In this document: positions 7,902 to 16,273 of the stretch, in pieces
How the letters are laid out: each line of letters begins with the position of its first letter
How positions within the stretch are numbered: the stretch's first letter is position 1
Source: Planctomycetota bacterium
GTDB lineage: Bacteria; Planctomycetota; Phycisphaerae; Phycisphaerales; UBA1924
Direction: 5' to 3'
Length of the DNA: 35,124 nucleotides
Assembly (NCBI GenBank): GCA_014584315.1
Contig: JACTNA010000013.1
Span: 1 to 35,124 of the forward strand
Notes under the pieces: generated by a model
The model's database searches: none
What the model saw: only the letters and a program-made list of their open reading frames with translations
Told to the model about the DNA's origin: nothing
Made by a program: the position numbers and the translations under genes

Positions 7902-7915
7902 TGACACAATGTCAA
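7902..7915 (-). promoter_or_regulatory. Palindrome / -35-like element upstream of gspG
   Basis: A perfect palindrome TGACACAATGTCA (7902-7914) lies 56 bases upstream of the gspG start. Read on the gspG strand it includes TTGACA, an exact -35 hexamer (7915 to 7910). No good -10 lies 16-18 bases further on, so this may be a regulator-assisted promoter or simply an operator. Confidence 0.35.
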
Positions 7916-8020
7916 TCGACCCCCTCCGCCGCCGCCTTGAGGGTTCGCCGGTTCTCGGGACGGCGGGGACCGGCACAGGCCGCACAGATTGCCGCGGCGC
8001 GGGGGCATTGGGGCGCACCT

Positions 8021-8605
8021 TTACCGCTTGGCCTCCGGCGCGACTTTCATGCGAACCTCGTGGACGACGCCGTCGGGGGTCCGGACGTAGGCGACGCTCG
8101 GCTCGACGGCGACGAGCATGAGGCCCTTGACCGGCTCGCCGACGATCATGAGGCGACCGTTGACGATGGCCGCCGGGCGGGCGCCGCCGGCCATGACGGC
8201 GGAAACCACGGGAACCGGCGAGGCGGCCGCGTCGCTTCCTGAGGCCTGTTGTGACTCGATGTTCTCGGCCTCGTCGGCGTCGGAGGCGACCGCCGGCAGC
8301 CACTCCTGGGGGATCGCGAAGGCGTCGGTGGTGGTGGCGGCGTTCAGGTTGTCCTGACGGGCGAGCGCGTCGAGGAGTTGGGCGAGCCTCGCGGCGCCGG
8401 CGATGCGGGCGGTGGAGGCGTTCGCGGCGACGGCGGGCAGCCCTGGGGTCGCCGCCGCGGCCGTTGGCGTCGTTGCCGGGGTCTGCATGGCGGCGGAGGC
8501 CCCCTGCGGCCCCGCGACGCCGAAGAAGAGCTGGTCGGCGGCGAGAGCCAGGCCGGCGACCGCCAACAGCCCGAGATAGACCTTGCGCTGCTTGTTGAGC
8601 CTCAT
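8021..8605 (-). CDS. PilP/GspC-like inner-membrane protein
   Basis: The ATG at 8605 (MRLNKQRKVYLG) is taken rather than a TTG five codons earlier; neither has a strong ribosome site. The 194-residue protein has one N-terminal membrane helix (about residues 9-27), a long Ala/Pro/Thr-rich linker, and a C-terminal domain 'PAAIVNGRLMIVGEPVKGLMLVAVEPSVAYVRTPDGVVHEVRM'. That domain matches the beta-barrel (HR-type) domain shared by GspC, GspB and PilP, which contacts the secretin. It follows pilO by 54 bases. The assignment as PilP-like is strengthened by its place after PilM, PilN and PilO. Confidence 0.7.
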   Translation of the reverse strand: MRLNKQRKVYLGLLAVAGLALAADQLFFGVAGPQGASAAMQTPATTPTAAAATPGLPAVAANASTARIAGAARLAQLLDALARQDNLNAATTTDAFAIPQEWLPAVASDADEAENIESQQASGSDAAASPVPVVSAVMAGGARPAAIVNGRLMIVGEPVKGLMLVAVEPSVAYVRTPDGVVHEVRMKVAPEAKR

Positions 8606-8659
8606 AGCCCAACAAGCCAATACGTCCGTTGGCGGGTCAAGCGTCCTGGGGCGGAAAAC

Positions 8660-9220
8660 TCAGTCGGCGGCGTCGGCCGGTGCGGCGTACCACAGGAGGG
8701 TGAACTGGAACGAATCTGCGGGCAGTACACCCGCGCCACGGGCCGCGAGGCGGAAGGAGGAGACCTCGGTGTCGGGGTAGGTGGTGTGAAGGGCGGCAAA
8801 GAATGAGGCCGACGCGGGATATGAGGCCTGTCCTGAGATGCGTATCTCGACGAGGTCGAAGAGTTCCTCGGGTGTGGTCGCTCCCGGCTTGATCTCGTCG
8901 AGTTGGAGGCCGTGCTCGCGGGCGAGCGCGGCGAGCGCGGCGACCCGCTCGTTGAGGCGACGGCTCGAGACGAGTTGGACGGTGGCGTTGTCCAGGACGC
9001 GATGTGCGTCGGCGAGCGACTCGGTGAACTGTCGCTGCTCGTGCTGGGCGAGGGTGAGTTCGGCGATGCGAGTGTCCGCCTGGCGGGCGAGTTCCTCTCG
9101 CTCGGCGCGGGCCCTGAGCGCGGGCTGGACACCGATGAACCATGCGGCGGCGGTGATCGCGGCGAGGACAACGATGGCCGGGGCGTCGATCGAGAGGCGG
9201 TTGTGCGCGCTGTCGGGCAT
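8660..9220 (-). CDS. PilO-like assembly protein
   Basis: This 186-residue bitopic protein has a membrane helix (about 12-32, 'APAIVVLAAITAAAWFIGV'). A coiled coil of charged heptads follows ('RARAEREELARQADTRIAELTLAQHEQRQF'), then a C-terminal ferredoxin-like domain from about residue 90 ('ELFDLVEIRISGQASYPASASFFAALH'). That is the architecture of PilO and GspM. In type IV pili PilO pairs with PilN on the periplasmic face of the inner membrane. The gene begins three bases after the PilN-like gene ends. Confidence 0.78.
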   Translation of the reverse strand: MPDSAHNRLSIDAPAIVVLAAITAAAWFIGVQPALRARAEREELARQADTRIAELTLAQHEQRQFTESLADAHRVLDNATVQLVSSRRLNERVAALAALAREHGLQLDEIKPGATTPEELFDLVEIRISGQASYPASASFFAALHTTYPDTEVSSFRLAARGAGVLPADSFQFTLLWYAAPADAAD

Positions 9221-9223
9221 GGG

Positions 9224-9787
9224 TCAGTTCCCCGCTGGAGAGCCGAGTCGGCAGTCGAGAGAGAAGGCGACCGCCTCGCCGCGCGGCGTTGCGCGCCGGA
9301 CGGTTTCGACGAGGCGGACACGGTCGAAGACGCCGGATCGCTCGAGGGCCAGGGTGAACTCGGTGATGTGCTCCGGCGTTCGGCTGAGGCCGCCGATGGA
9401 GAGCGAGTAGCCGCCCTCGTCGAGCGCTTCGAGGTGGCAGTTGGTGAGTGCGAGTTCGTCGCCGCGGTCGCGGGAGAGGAGGGCGAGGAGGACGCTCCAG
9501 TCGGGGCGGTTGGTGATCTGGCGTGCGGCCTCGGCGCGCCTGCGGACATCGGCGAGTTCCGCCTTGAGTCGTGCGATGACGCCCTGGCTTGCTTCGAGTT
9601 GCTGGGAGGCCGAGACGATGACGGTGCGTGCCTGGGCATCGTCGTTCTGCAAGGCGGCTCGCAGGCCGAGACAACCCGCGACGGCGGCAAGCCCGTAAAC
9701 GCCGGAGACGGCGAGCCAGGCGCGGATGCGGCGCGCGCGTCGTTGCGCGGCGAGGCGTGAGGTCGGGATGAGATTCGCCGTGAGCAT
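9224..9787 (-). CDS. PilN-like assembly protein
   Basis: The 187-residue product begins MLTANLIPTSRLAAQRRARRI, a variant of the 'NLLP' peptide by which PilN docks into the groove of PilM. A membrane helix (about 23-45), a coiled coil (about 50-90) and a C-terminal alpha/beta domain ('LALTNCHLEALDEGGYSLSIGGLSRTPEHITEF') follow. Its place directly after pilM (three bases) and before pilO supports the call. It resembles the periplasmic part of GspL as well, which is expected because PilM plus PilN together equal GspL. Confidence 0.8.
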   Translation of the reverse strand: MLTANLIPTSRLAAQRRARRIRAWLAVSGVYGLAAVAGCLGLRAALQNDDAQARTVIVSASQQLEASQGVIARLKAELADVRRRAEAARQITNRPDWSVLLALLSRDRGDELALTNCHLEALDEGGYSLSIGGLSRTPEHITEFTLALERSGVFDRVRLVETVRRATPRGEAVAFSLDCRLGSPAGN

Positions 9788-9790
9788 GGG

Positions 9791-10846
9791 TTATCCGTTC
9801 GACCGATCGGCAAGCCCGATCGCGGTCACGAGCGAGGGTTTGGCGGCGCGGGCGGCGAGTCGGGGGGGCACGTCGACGACGGTGGTGGTCTCGGCGGCAC
9901 GGACGCTCAGGCCGGTGAGTTCGGCCAGGCAGTCCACGATCCCGGGGATCATCGCGCCGCCGCCGTGGACGATGACATCCGCGGCTTCCACGTCCGGATA
10001 GCGGTGCCCGGCGTAGGCGAGGGAGAGGTTGAGTTCGCGGACGAGACCGGCGGCGTAGTCGGTGATGGCCGTGCGGGCCTCGTGTACGGCCCGTTGGTTC
10101 GGCATCTCGACCTGGTCCGGCGGGGAAAGGCCCACGTCCTCGACGAGGTAGGCCGTCACCGCGGCGTCTACGTCGAGGGATGCGGCAAGTCGGGCGTGCA
10201 AGGTTGCGACGCCGGACTCCGGGACCGCGCGGGCGTAGATGCAGGTTCCCTGGTGGATGAGGGCGAGGCGAGCGGCGGAATGGCCCAGGTCGATCAACCC
10301 GTGAAGCCCCTCGGAGAGCGCGGCGGCCGGCAGGCATCCGCGGGCCGCGGCGAGTGTGCCGACGTCGAGGGCCACGACGCGCAGGCCTGCGCCTTCGAAG
10401 ATGTCGATGAGCGAATCGGCGTCGGTGTGTGGGCAGGCGGCGACCATGACGGGCGTGCCCGCCCCTCGACGGGAAGAGGGCGGAAGTTCCCAGCAGGCCA
10501 TCTCGAAGGCGCCGGGGTCGCGTTTGTGCATCCTGGCGAGTTCCATCCGGGCGAGCTGCTCGACGGGCGCGCCGGACGAACGCGGCGGCAGGTCGAGGAC
10601 GCCGGTGAGGAGCGTCGTCCACGGGACCGAGAGGACGGCGTCGCGTCCCGAGAAGCCCTGGCGTGCGAGGAGGTCGGCGAGCGAGGCAGCCTCGTCGTGC
10701 GAGATCTGGCCTTCCGTCGCACGGCGCATCGTCGTGCAGGCGTGGAGCCTTCTGCCGGTCGCGAGTTGGACGGCCTTGATGGTGTGCGTGCCGGCGTCGA
10801 TGCCGATGGGGGAACGGAGCCGGGCTGAGGCGAGGCCGAAGGGCAT
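9791..10846 (-). CDS. pilM: PilM-like actin-fold ATPase-like protein
   Basis: A 351-residue cytoplasmic protein of the PilM/FtsA/GspL-N actin fold. The phosphate-1 motif 'IGIDAGTHTIKAVQL' is at residues 13-27. The phosphate-2 motif 'LIDLGHSAARLALIHQG' is near the middle, and an adenosine-type motif 'VIVHGGGAMIPGI' is near residue 300. PilM sits under the inner membrane and binds the N-terminal tail of PilN, linking the motor to the periplasmic frame. It lies one base downstream of gspF and directly upstream of the PilN-like gene, in the standard M-N-O-P order. Confidence 0.88.
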   Translation of the reverse strand: MPFGLASARLRSPIGIDAGTHTIKAVQLATGRRLHACTTMRRATEGQISHDEAASLADLLARQGFSGRDAVLSVPWTTLLTGVLDLPPRSSGAPVEQLARMELARMHKRDPGAFEMACWELPPSSRRGAGTPVMVAACPHTDADSLIDIFEGAGLRVVALDVGTLAAARGCLPAAALSEGLHGLIDLGHSAARLALIHQGTCIYARAVPESGVATLHARLAASLDVDAAVTAYLVEDVGLSPPDQVEMPNQRAVHEARTAITDYAAGLVRELNLSLAYAGHRYPDVEAADVIVHGGGAMIPGIVDCLAELTGLSVRAAETTTVVDVPPRLAARAAKPSLVTAIGLADRSNG

Positions 10847-10847
10847 G

Positions 10848-12077
10848 TCACGGTCCTCCCTGGACGACGGAGGTGACGTCGAAGAGCGGCAGGAACATGC
10901 TGACGGCGACGAAGCCGACGACGAGTCCGAGGCCGATGAGGATGAGCGGCTCGATGATGCTGGTGACGGACTTGACGACCATGGCGTTGTCCTCGTCCAT
11001 GCAGTTCGCGAGGTTGAGGAGGACGGAACTGACCCGTCCGCCCTGCTCGCCGTTGCGGACGGCCTCGGCGAACGACGGTGTGACGAGGTCGGAGGCGGCC
11101 AGGGCGTCGCTCATGGCCTCGCCGCGGGTGACGGCCTCCTCGATCTTGACAAGGAGCGCGCGGTAGTGGGAGTTGGTCATCGCTTGGCGCGTCAGGATCA
11201 GCGATTCGAGGAGAGGGACTCGGCTCTCGAGCAGCACGCCGAGGAGGCGGGCGATGCGCGCGGTGGCGAGGCTTCGGATGAGTTTTCCGAGTTTGGGGGC
11301 GCGCACGGCGACGGTGTCGAGGGTCTCGCGGCCGCGCCGCGAGGCGAGCCAGTAGACGGCGGCGACGGCGAGCGCGGCGACCACGATGATGACGCCCCAC
11401 CAGTAGGCGCGGAGGAGTTCGCTCGTGGACATGAGGAGGGCGGTGGTCGGAGGGAGCGGAGCGTCGAGGGTCTCGAAAAGCCCGCTGAAGCGGGGGATGA
11501 CGAAGGCGATCATGAGGATGAGGACGGAGAAGGCGACGACGATGAGGAGGGTGGGATAGACCATCGCGCCGATGATGGCGCCGCGCATGACTTCCTGCTG
11601 GCGCATGAGGGCGGCGAGGCGTGAGAGCATGTCGTCGAGGTGGCCGCCGGACTCGCCCGCTGCGACGAGGCTTCGGGCGACGGCGTCGAAGACACGGGGG
11701 TGCTTCTCCATCGCGTCGGCGAGCGTGGAGCCTTCCTCGACCCGCCGGCGGACGTCGGCGACGACGGCACGGAAGGTCTCGTCCTTGGTCTGGCGTTCGA
11801 CGGCGGCCATGGCCTGGACGACCGGGGTGCCGGTGCCGACGAGGATGGAGAGTTGGCGCGTGAACTCGGCGAGGCACCTGGTCTTCGACCCGCCCTTGAG
11901 CGTGATGCCGCGCTTGCCGCCGACGGCGGTGGCTTGCGTCTCGCTCGTCTCGTTGACTTCGAGGACGAACAGCCCCTTGCGGCCGAGCATGTCCGTCGCT
12001 TCGGCGCGCGAGGCGGCCTCGACCCGCTCGGTCTGGCGGCGCCCGTTGCGGTCGAAGGTGACGCACTCGAACTTCAT
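10848..12077 (-). CDS. gspF: GspF/PilC-like inner-membrane platform protein
   Basis: The 409-residue platform protein starts at 12077 (MKFECVTFDRNGRRQTERVEA), with GGAGAG about six bases ahead, and overlaps the end of gspE by four bases. It has two repeated GspF domains. The first ('FTRQLSILVGTGTPVVQAMAAVE', 'GSTLADAMEKHPRVFDAVARSLVAAGESGGHLDDML') precedes the first membrane helices ('GAMVYPTLLIVVAFSVLILMIAFVIP'). The second is 'ARIARLLGVLLESRVPLLESL', then 'PSFAEAVRNGEQGGRVSSVL', then a final helix 'SIIEPLILIGLGLVVGFVAVSMF'. GspF couples the GspE motor to pseudopilus extension. Confidence 0.92.
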   Translation of the reverse strand: MKFECVTFDRNGRRQTERVEAASRAEATDMLGRKGLFVLEVNETSETQATAVGGKRGITLKGGSKTRCLAEFTRQLSILVGTGTPVVQAMAAVERQTKDETFRAVVADVRRRVEEGSTLADAMEKHPRVFDAVARSLVAAGESGGHLDDMLSRLAALMRQQEVMRGAIIGAMVYPTLLIVVAFSVLILMIAFVIPRFSGLFETLDAPLPPTTALLMSTSELLRAYWWGVIIVVAALAVAAVYWLASRRGRETLDTVAVRAPKLGKLIRSLATARIARLLGVLLESRVPLLESLILTRQAMTNSHYRALLVKIEEAVTRGEAMSDALAASDLVTPSFAEAVRNGEQGGRVSSVLLNLANCMDEDNAMVVKSVTSIIEPLILIGLGLVVGFVAVSMFLPLFDVTSVVQGGP

Positions 12078-13840
12078 GCCGCTCTCCGGATATCGACGGG
12101 CGCCGGCGCCTCTGACTGATCGTCTTCGCTCTCGTCGCTCTTCGTAACGCGGAGGACTTCTTCGAGGCTCGTCTTGCCGTCGAGGGCGAGCAGGACTCCT
12201 TCCTCTCTCAGGGTCTTGTACCCGTGCTGCTTGAGGGTGCGGCGCAGTTCGTGCGAGGACGTTCCTCTGTAGATCAGTTGGCGAACGTCGGGCGTGACCT
12301 CCATGACCTCGTAGACGCCGAGGCGGCCGTGGTAGCCGCTGTTGTGGCAGGCCTGGCATCCCGCGCCCTTCTTGAACGCCCTGCCGGTGAGGCCGTCGAG
12401 GCCGGCATCGCGCAGGACGTGCTCGGCGGGGTAGTACTTGGTCTCGCAGGAGGGGCAGAGGGTTCGGGCGAGTCGCTGCGCGACCGCGCCGTTGAGCGCG
12501 CTGGAGAGGAGATAGGACTCGACGTTCATGTCGACGAGGCGCGCGACCGCGCCCGGGGCGTCGTTGGTGTGGAGGGTGGCGAGCACGCCGTGGCCGGTGA
12601 GTGCGGCCTGGACGGCGACACGGGCGGTCTCCTCGTCGCGGATCTCGCCGACCATGATGATGTCGGGGTCTTGTCGGAGGATGCTCCGCAGGCACCGCGC
12701 GAAGGTCAGGCCGATGGACTCGTTGACGCCGGTCTGGTTGACGAGGTCGAGTTGGTACTCGACCGGGTCTTCGACGGTGATGATGTTGCGTTCCGGGCTG
12801 CGGAGGAGGTCGAGGGCGGAGTAGAGGGTTGTGGTTTTGCCGGAGCCGGTGGGTCCGGTGACGAGAACGAGTCCGTGGGACTGTCGGAGGATGCGTTTGA
12901 ACGTCTCGATGGCTTCCTGGCGGAAGCCGAGGTCTTCGAGGCGGACGCGGAGGTTCTGCTTGTCGAGGATGCGGACGACGAGTTTCTCGCCGAGGAGGGT
13001 GGGGAGGCTGCTGACGCGGAGGTCGATCTCGCGTCCTTCGGCGACGATTCGGACACGTCCCTCCTGAGGGAGGCGTTTCTCGGCGATGTCCATCTTGCCG
13101 ATGACTTTGATGCGAGAGACGATGGCGGCGTGCATGCCGGGAGGCGGCTTCATCAGGTCTCGGAGGACGCCGTCGATGCGGTACCGGACGCGCGTGCCCC
13201 GCTTTTCCGGCTCGATGTGGATGTCGCTGGCGCCGTCCTTGACTGCGGTGAGGAGGGCGACGTTGACGAGGTTGACGATGGGACTGCCGGCGACCATCTT
13301 GTCGAGGTCGGTGGAGGGTCCCTCGTCCACGGTCTCGCGTTCGACGACCTCGACGTCGGTCTGCGCGAGCGAGGTGAGGAACTCGTCGACGTCGACGTTC
13401 CCGCCGGCGTACTTGCGGATGAACTCGAGGATGTTGGCTTCGAGGGCGAAGACGGGGCGGATCCGGCACCCGGAGATCGCTCGCAGGCGATCGATGGTCG
13501 GGAGGGACTGCGGCTCGGCCATCGCGACGGTGAGGGTGTCGCGCACGCGGAAGAGCGGGATGACCTTGAGGCGCTCGGCCTCCTCCTCTCCGAGGATCTG
13601 GAGGAGGGTGGGGTCGATGAGTCCGTGTCGGAGGTGGCAGCCCTTGACGCCGAGGCAGTTGGCGATGGCGCGGACGAGGGCCGCGCTGGTGATGACGCCC
13701 TGCTCGACGAGGGTCTCGCCGAGCATCTGGCCTGAGGCTCGCTGGTCGTCGAGCGCGCGCTGCAACTGCTGCTCGTTGATGAGGCCGGCCTGCAGCAGCA
13801 CCTCGCCGACGCGGATCTTCTTGTAGGGCGTCGCGCTCAC
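12074..13840 (-). CDS. gspE: GspE/PilB-type assembly ATPase
   Basis: The GTG at 13840 is the start: AGGAG lies six bases ahead and the GTGA overlaps the STAS gene stop. The 588-residue AAA-type motor has an N-terminal MshEN/GspE-N domain (about 1-145), Walker A GPTGSGKTTT (329-338), an Asp-box region 'IITVEDPVEYQLD' (354-366), Walker B 'DPDIIMVGEIRDEE' (391-404) and the His-box 'ATLHTNDAPGA' (421-431). A zinc motif has C462/C465 and C495/C498. It hydrolyses ATP to extend the pseudopilus. The zinc motif and MshEN domain are found in both GspE and PilB. No PilT retraction ATPase is present in the window, which favours a secretion-type role. Confidence 0.94.
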   Translation of the reverse strand: MSATPYKKIRVGEVLLQAGLINEQQLQRALDDQRASGQMLGETLVEQGVITSAALVRAIANCLGVKGCHLRHGLIDPTLLQILGEEEAERLKVIPLFRVRDTLTVAMAEPQSLPTIDRLRAISGCRIRPVFALEANILEFIRKYAGGNVDVDEFLTSLAQTDVEVVERETVDEGPSTDLDKMVAGSPIVNLVNVALLTAVKDGASDIHIEPEKRGTRVRYRIDGVLRDLMKPPPGMHAAIVSRIKVIGKMDIAEKRLPQEGRVRIVAEGREIDLRVSSLPTLLGEKLVVRILDKQNLRVRLEDLGFRQEAIETFKRILRQSHGLVLVTGPTGSGKTTTLYSALDLLRSPERNIITVEDPVEYQLDLVNQTGVNESIGLTFARCLRSILRQDPDIIMVGEIRDEETARVAVQAALTGHGVLATLHTNDAPGAVARLVDMNVESYLLSSALNGAVAQRLARTLCPSCETKYYPAEHVLRDAGLDGLTGRAFKKGAGCQACHNSGYHGRLGVYEVMEVTPDVRQLIYRGTSSHELRRTLKQHGYKTLREEGVLLALDGKTSLEEVLRVTKSDESEDDQSEAPAPVDIRRAA

Positions 13841-14172
13841 AGGAAACTCCTGACGGCGGAGTTGACGTCCTCGTGGTACTCGAAGAGGGGGGTGAGTTCG
13901 GTGAGTTCGAGCACCTCGCGGAGGGTCTCGTTGGCCGCGCTGATCTTGAGCGCCTGCCCGCCCGCGCCGAGTTCCTCCGTGAGTTCGACGAGGACCTCGA
14001 GGCCTCGGCTGTCGGCGTAGGCGATGGCGGAGGCGTCGATGACGAACCGCCCGAGACTCTTGCGGAGCACGTCGGCGGCACGGGCCTTGAGTTGGTCCGC
14101 GTCCTTCTGGACGAGCGGCCCGACCGGCTTGAGGACGATGACCGCACCCTGTCGCTGCTCGTTGATCTGCAT
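13837..14172 (-). CDS. STAS-domain protein (anti-sigma factor antagonist type)
   Basis: A single STAS domain of 111 residues. 'IDASAIAYADSRGLEVLVELTEEL' holds the conserved Asp-Ser pair (DSRGL), where the Ser is the phosphorylation site in SpoIIAA/RsbV proteins. The C-terminus 'LREVLELTELTPLFEYHEDVNSAV' matches the family's last helix. It lies between the histidine kinase and gspE, 24 bases from the kinase gene and overlapping the gspE start by four bases. No cognate anti-sigma kinase or sigma factor is nearby. A regulatory link to assembly of the secretion machine is inferred. Confidence 0.85.
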   Translation of the reverse strand: MQINEQRQGAVIVLKPVGPLVQKDADQLKARAADVLRKSLGRFVIDASAIAYADSRGLEVLVELTEELGAGGQALKISAANETLREVLELTELTPLFEYHEDVNSAVRSFL

Positions 14173-14196
14173 GATGCCCCTCCCCGCGGGGTCGCG

Positions 14197-16053
14197 TCAG
14201 GCGGCCCGCGCGTGGATCGGTATCGAGAGGGTGAAGGTGCTTCCCTTGTCGAGTTCGGACTGGACGGTGACCTCGCCGCCGTGGAGGCGGATGACCTCGC
14301 GGGCCAGCGCGAGTCCGAGGCCGGTGCCGGTGAGTTCGGCGACGCGGCGGTCCTTGGCGCGGTAGAACTTGTCGAAGACGCGCTCGGCGTCCTCGGGCGA
14401 GATGCCGATGCCGGTGTCGACGACGTCGACGGTGAAGTTCTGCTCGTCGTCGGCGACGATGACGCGGACGGTGCCGCCGGCGGGGGTGTACTTGAGCGCG
14501 TTGCCGATGAGGTTGTGGAGCGCGAGGGCGATTTTGTCGCGGTCGCCCTGGATCACGGGGAGTTTGGGGGGCAGGTCGAACCGGAGATCGAGGTTCTTGT
14601 CCTCGGCCTGCGCGCGGTAGTCGGCTTCGAGGTCCGCGAAGAGGGCGTCGAGGCGGACGTCGTCCTGGACGATGCGGAGTTGGCCGGCCTCGATCTCGGC
14701 GACGGAGAGCATGTCCGAGACGATGCGCTCGAGGCGCCGGCTTTCCTGGCTGATGACGTTGATCGCTTGAGCACGGTCCGCCGGCGTCGGTTCGCCGTCG
14801 AGGAGTTGCTCGACGTAGAGGCGGATGTTGGTGAGGGGCGTGCGGAGTTCGTGCGAGGCCTGCGCGACGAAGGCGTTGCGCGCGGCGTCGGCGACGCGCT
14901 GCTGGGTGACGTCCTCGATGAGGATCATCGCCGCCGCGGAATCGTCGCGTCGGACGGGCCGGACGCTGAAGCGGAGGACTCCGGAGCCGTTGTCGCCGGT
15001 GCGTTCGACCTCGACGGTGAGGCGGTTCCGGATCGCGCCCGAGGCGACGCCCTTGATGGCGTTGACGAGCCTTTCGTCGGAGACGAACCGGGTGATCTCC
15101 GCGCCGACGACCTCGTCGCGCTTGGCCCGGAGGAAAACGGCGGCCGCGCCGTTGGCGTACTTGGTGTGGAGGCGCTCGTCGATGAGGATGAGTCCCTGCC
15201 AGAGCGCATCGCAGGCGTCGTCGAGTTCGGTCCGGGGGGCGCGTTGTGCGCCGAGTGCCTCGGCGGCGTGCTCGGCGCGCTGGCGGCGTCGCTCGGCGTC
15301 GCGGCCCGCGAGAAGTTCGTTCCATGCGCGTGCCTCCGCGCCCAGCGACTCATCGACCGTGAGCGTTTCGGGCGACCGCTCGCCGCGCTCGAACGCCAGG
15401 AGGCTGGCGCGAATCGCGGCCATTCCCCCGAGCCTGCGCCGGAGCACGCGAGAGACCAGCATGAGCGCGACCAGTCCGACCGCGCCGACGATGCCGGCGG
15501 CGGCCTGCGCGTCGCGCATGGCCCCGGTCGGCATGGTGGCGGGGCCGGATGCCTCGAGCCGCGCCCGCCCGCGCCCCGGAATCTCCACGGCACGTGCGCT
15601 GGCGACGGTTCGCGCGTCGGAGGTGACGGTGGAGGCGAGCGAGATTTCGGGGAGTTGCGGGGGCAACTGGTGCGAGGAGATGGCGGCCGGGTCCGCCGCC
15701 GCGAGCACCCCGCCGTCGCCGAGGACGATGCGGAGTTCGTCGAGCGCGTTGGCCCTGGCGGTGTCGATGACGATGCGACGCACGGCGGTCAGATCGCCCG
15801 CGGCCAGGAGCGGGGATGCGGCCTCGGCGACGAACTGGCAGGCGTTCTCGACCTGGGCGGCGCGGGCTTCGCGCATGGCCTTGGCGTGGCCGCGGACGGT
15901 CAGCCAGGCGGTGACGGCGACCGACCCGACGACGACAAAGGTGATGGCGAGTGCCGCCCAGACGGGTGCGGCCTCGCCGCCGGCCAATCGCCGACGGACT
16001 GTGGACCGCCCTCCGAGTGCATCGCCGTGTGGCTGACCGCCGATCTGGTTCAT
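14197..16053 (-). CDS. Membrane sensor histidine kinase with PAS domain
   Basis: The start at 16053 (MNQIGGQPHGDAL) is favoured over an earlier frame start at 16158 that would add a Pro-rich tail; GGAGG lies about 12 bases ahead. The 618-residue kinase has membrane helices at about 30-52 and 184-202 around an extracytoplasmic sensor, then a HAMP-like linker. A PAS domain follows (about 275-385, 'ALWQGLILIDERLHTKYAN'). HisKA has phospho-acceptor H401 in 'ASHELRTPLTNIRLYVE', and the HATPase domain has 'HNLIGNALKYTPAGG' and 'DTGIGISPEDAERVFDKFYRAKD...GTGLGL'. It heads the secretion operon, but no response regulator is in the window. Confidence 0.88.
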   Translation of the reverse strand: MNQIGGQPHGDALGGRSTVRRRLAGGEAAPVWAALAITFVVVGSVAVTAWLTVRGHAKAMREARAAQVENACQFVAEAASPLLAAGDLTAVRRIVIDTARANALDELRIVLGDGGVLAAADPAAISSHQLPPQLPEISLASTVTSDARTVASARAVEIPGRGRARLEASGPATMPTGAMRDAQAAAGIVGAVGLVALMLVSRVLRRRLGGMAAIRASLLAFERGERSPETLTVDESLGAEARAWNELLAGRDAERRRQRAEHAAEALGAQRAPRTELDDACDALWQGLILIDERLHTKYANGAAAVFLRAKRDEVVGAEITRFVSDERLVNAIKGVASGAIRNRLTVEVERTGDNGSGVLRFSVRPVRRDDSAAAMILIEDVTQQRVADAARNAFVAQASHELRTPLTNIRLYVEQLLDGEPTPADRAQAINVISQESRRLERIVSDMLSVAEIEAGQLRIVQDDVRLDALFADLEADYRAQAEDKNLDLRFDLPPKLPVIQGDRDKIALALHNLIGNALKYTPAGGTVRVIVADDEQNFTVDVVDTGIGISPEDAERVFDKFYRAKDRRVAELTGTGLGLALAREVIRLHGGEVTVQSELDKGSTFTLSIPIHARAA

Positions 16054-16273
16054 GGCGCAGCACCACCTCCCGTTGGTCGTGGACCCGGGTGTGGGTATCG
16101 GCGGTCGGGCGTCGTGAATGAAGATGTGCGGGCTGGGAGGGTGCACGCGGATCCGCATGGGGAGGGGAGGGTTTCCCCGGCGAGATGGTTATGGGGCGAC
16201 AGGGTTTGTTGACAGGGGCGCTTGTGGTAGATTGATGCCTGTCCGGGCGAAGCCCGGCGTGGAGAGCATCGCC
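16054..16273. promoter_or_regulatory. Divergent control region: kinase operon / secreted protein
   Basis: This 220-base gap separates divergent genes and must carry promoters both ways. A TTGACA hexamer at 16209-16214 and TAGATT at 16228-16233 are both visible on the plus strand, but only 13 bases separate them, so they are not a normal pair. A 6-bp stem with a three-base loop (CCGGGC-GAA-GCCCGG) begins near 16243, in the likely leader of the rightward gene. Confidence 0.4.

Noticed and set aside
12224..13735. Long plus-strand frame, rich in Asp, Glu, Val and Gly
   Set aside because: It is the complement of gspE, whose Walker motifs are unambiguous; the composition is the usual mirror of a high-GC gene.
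16209..16233. TTGACA/TAGATT promoter for the propeller gene
   Set aside because: The spacing is 13 bases, too short for a standard promoter.
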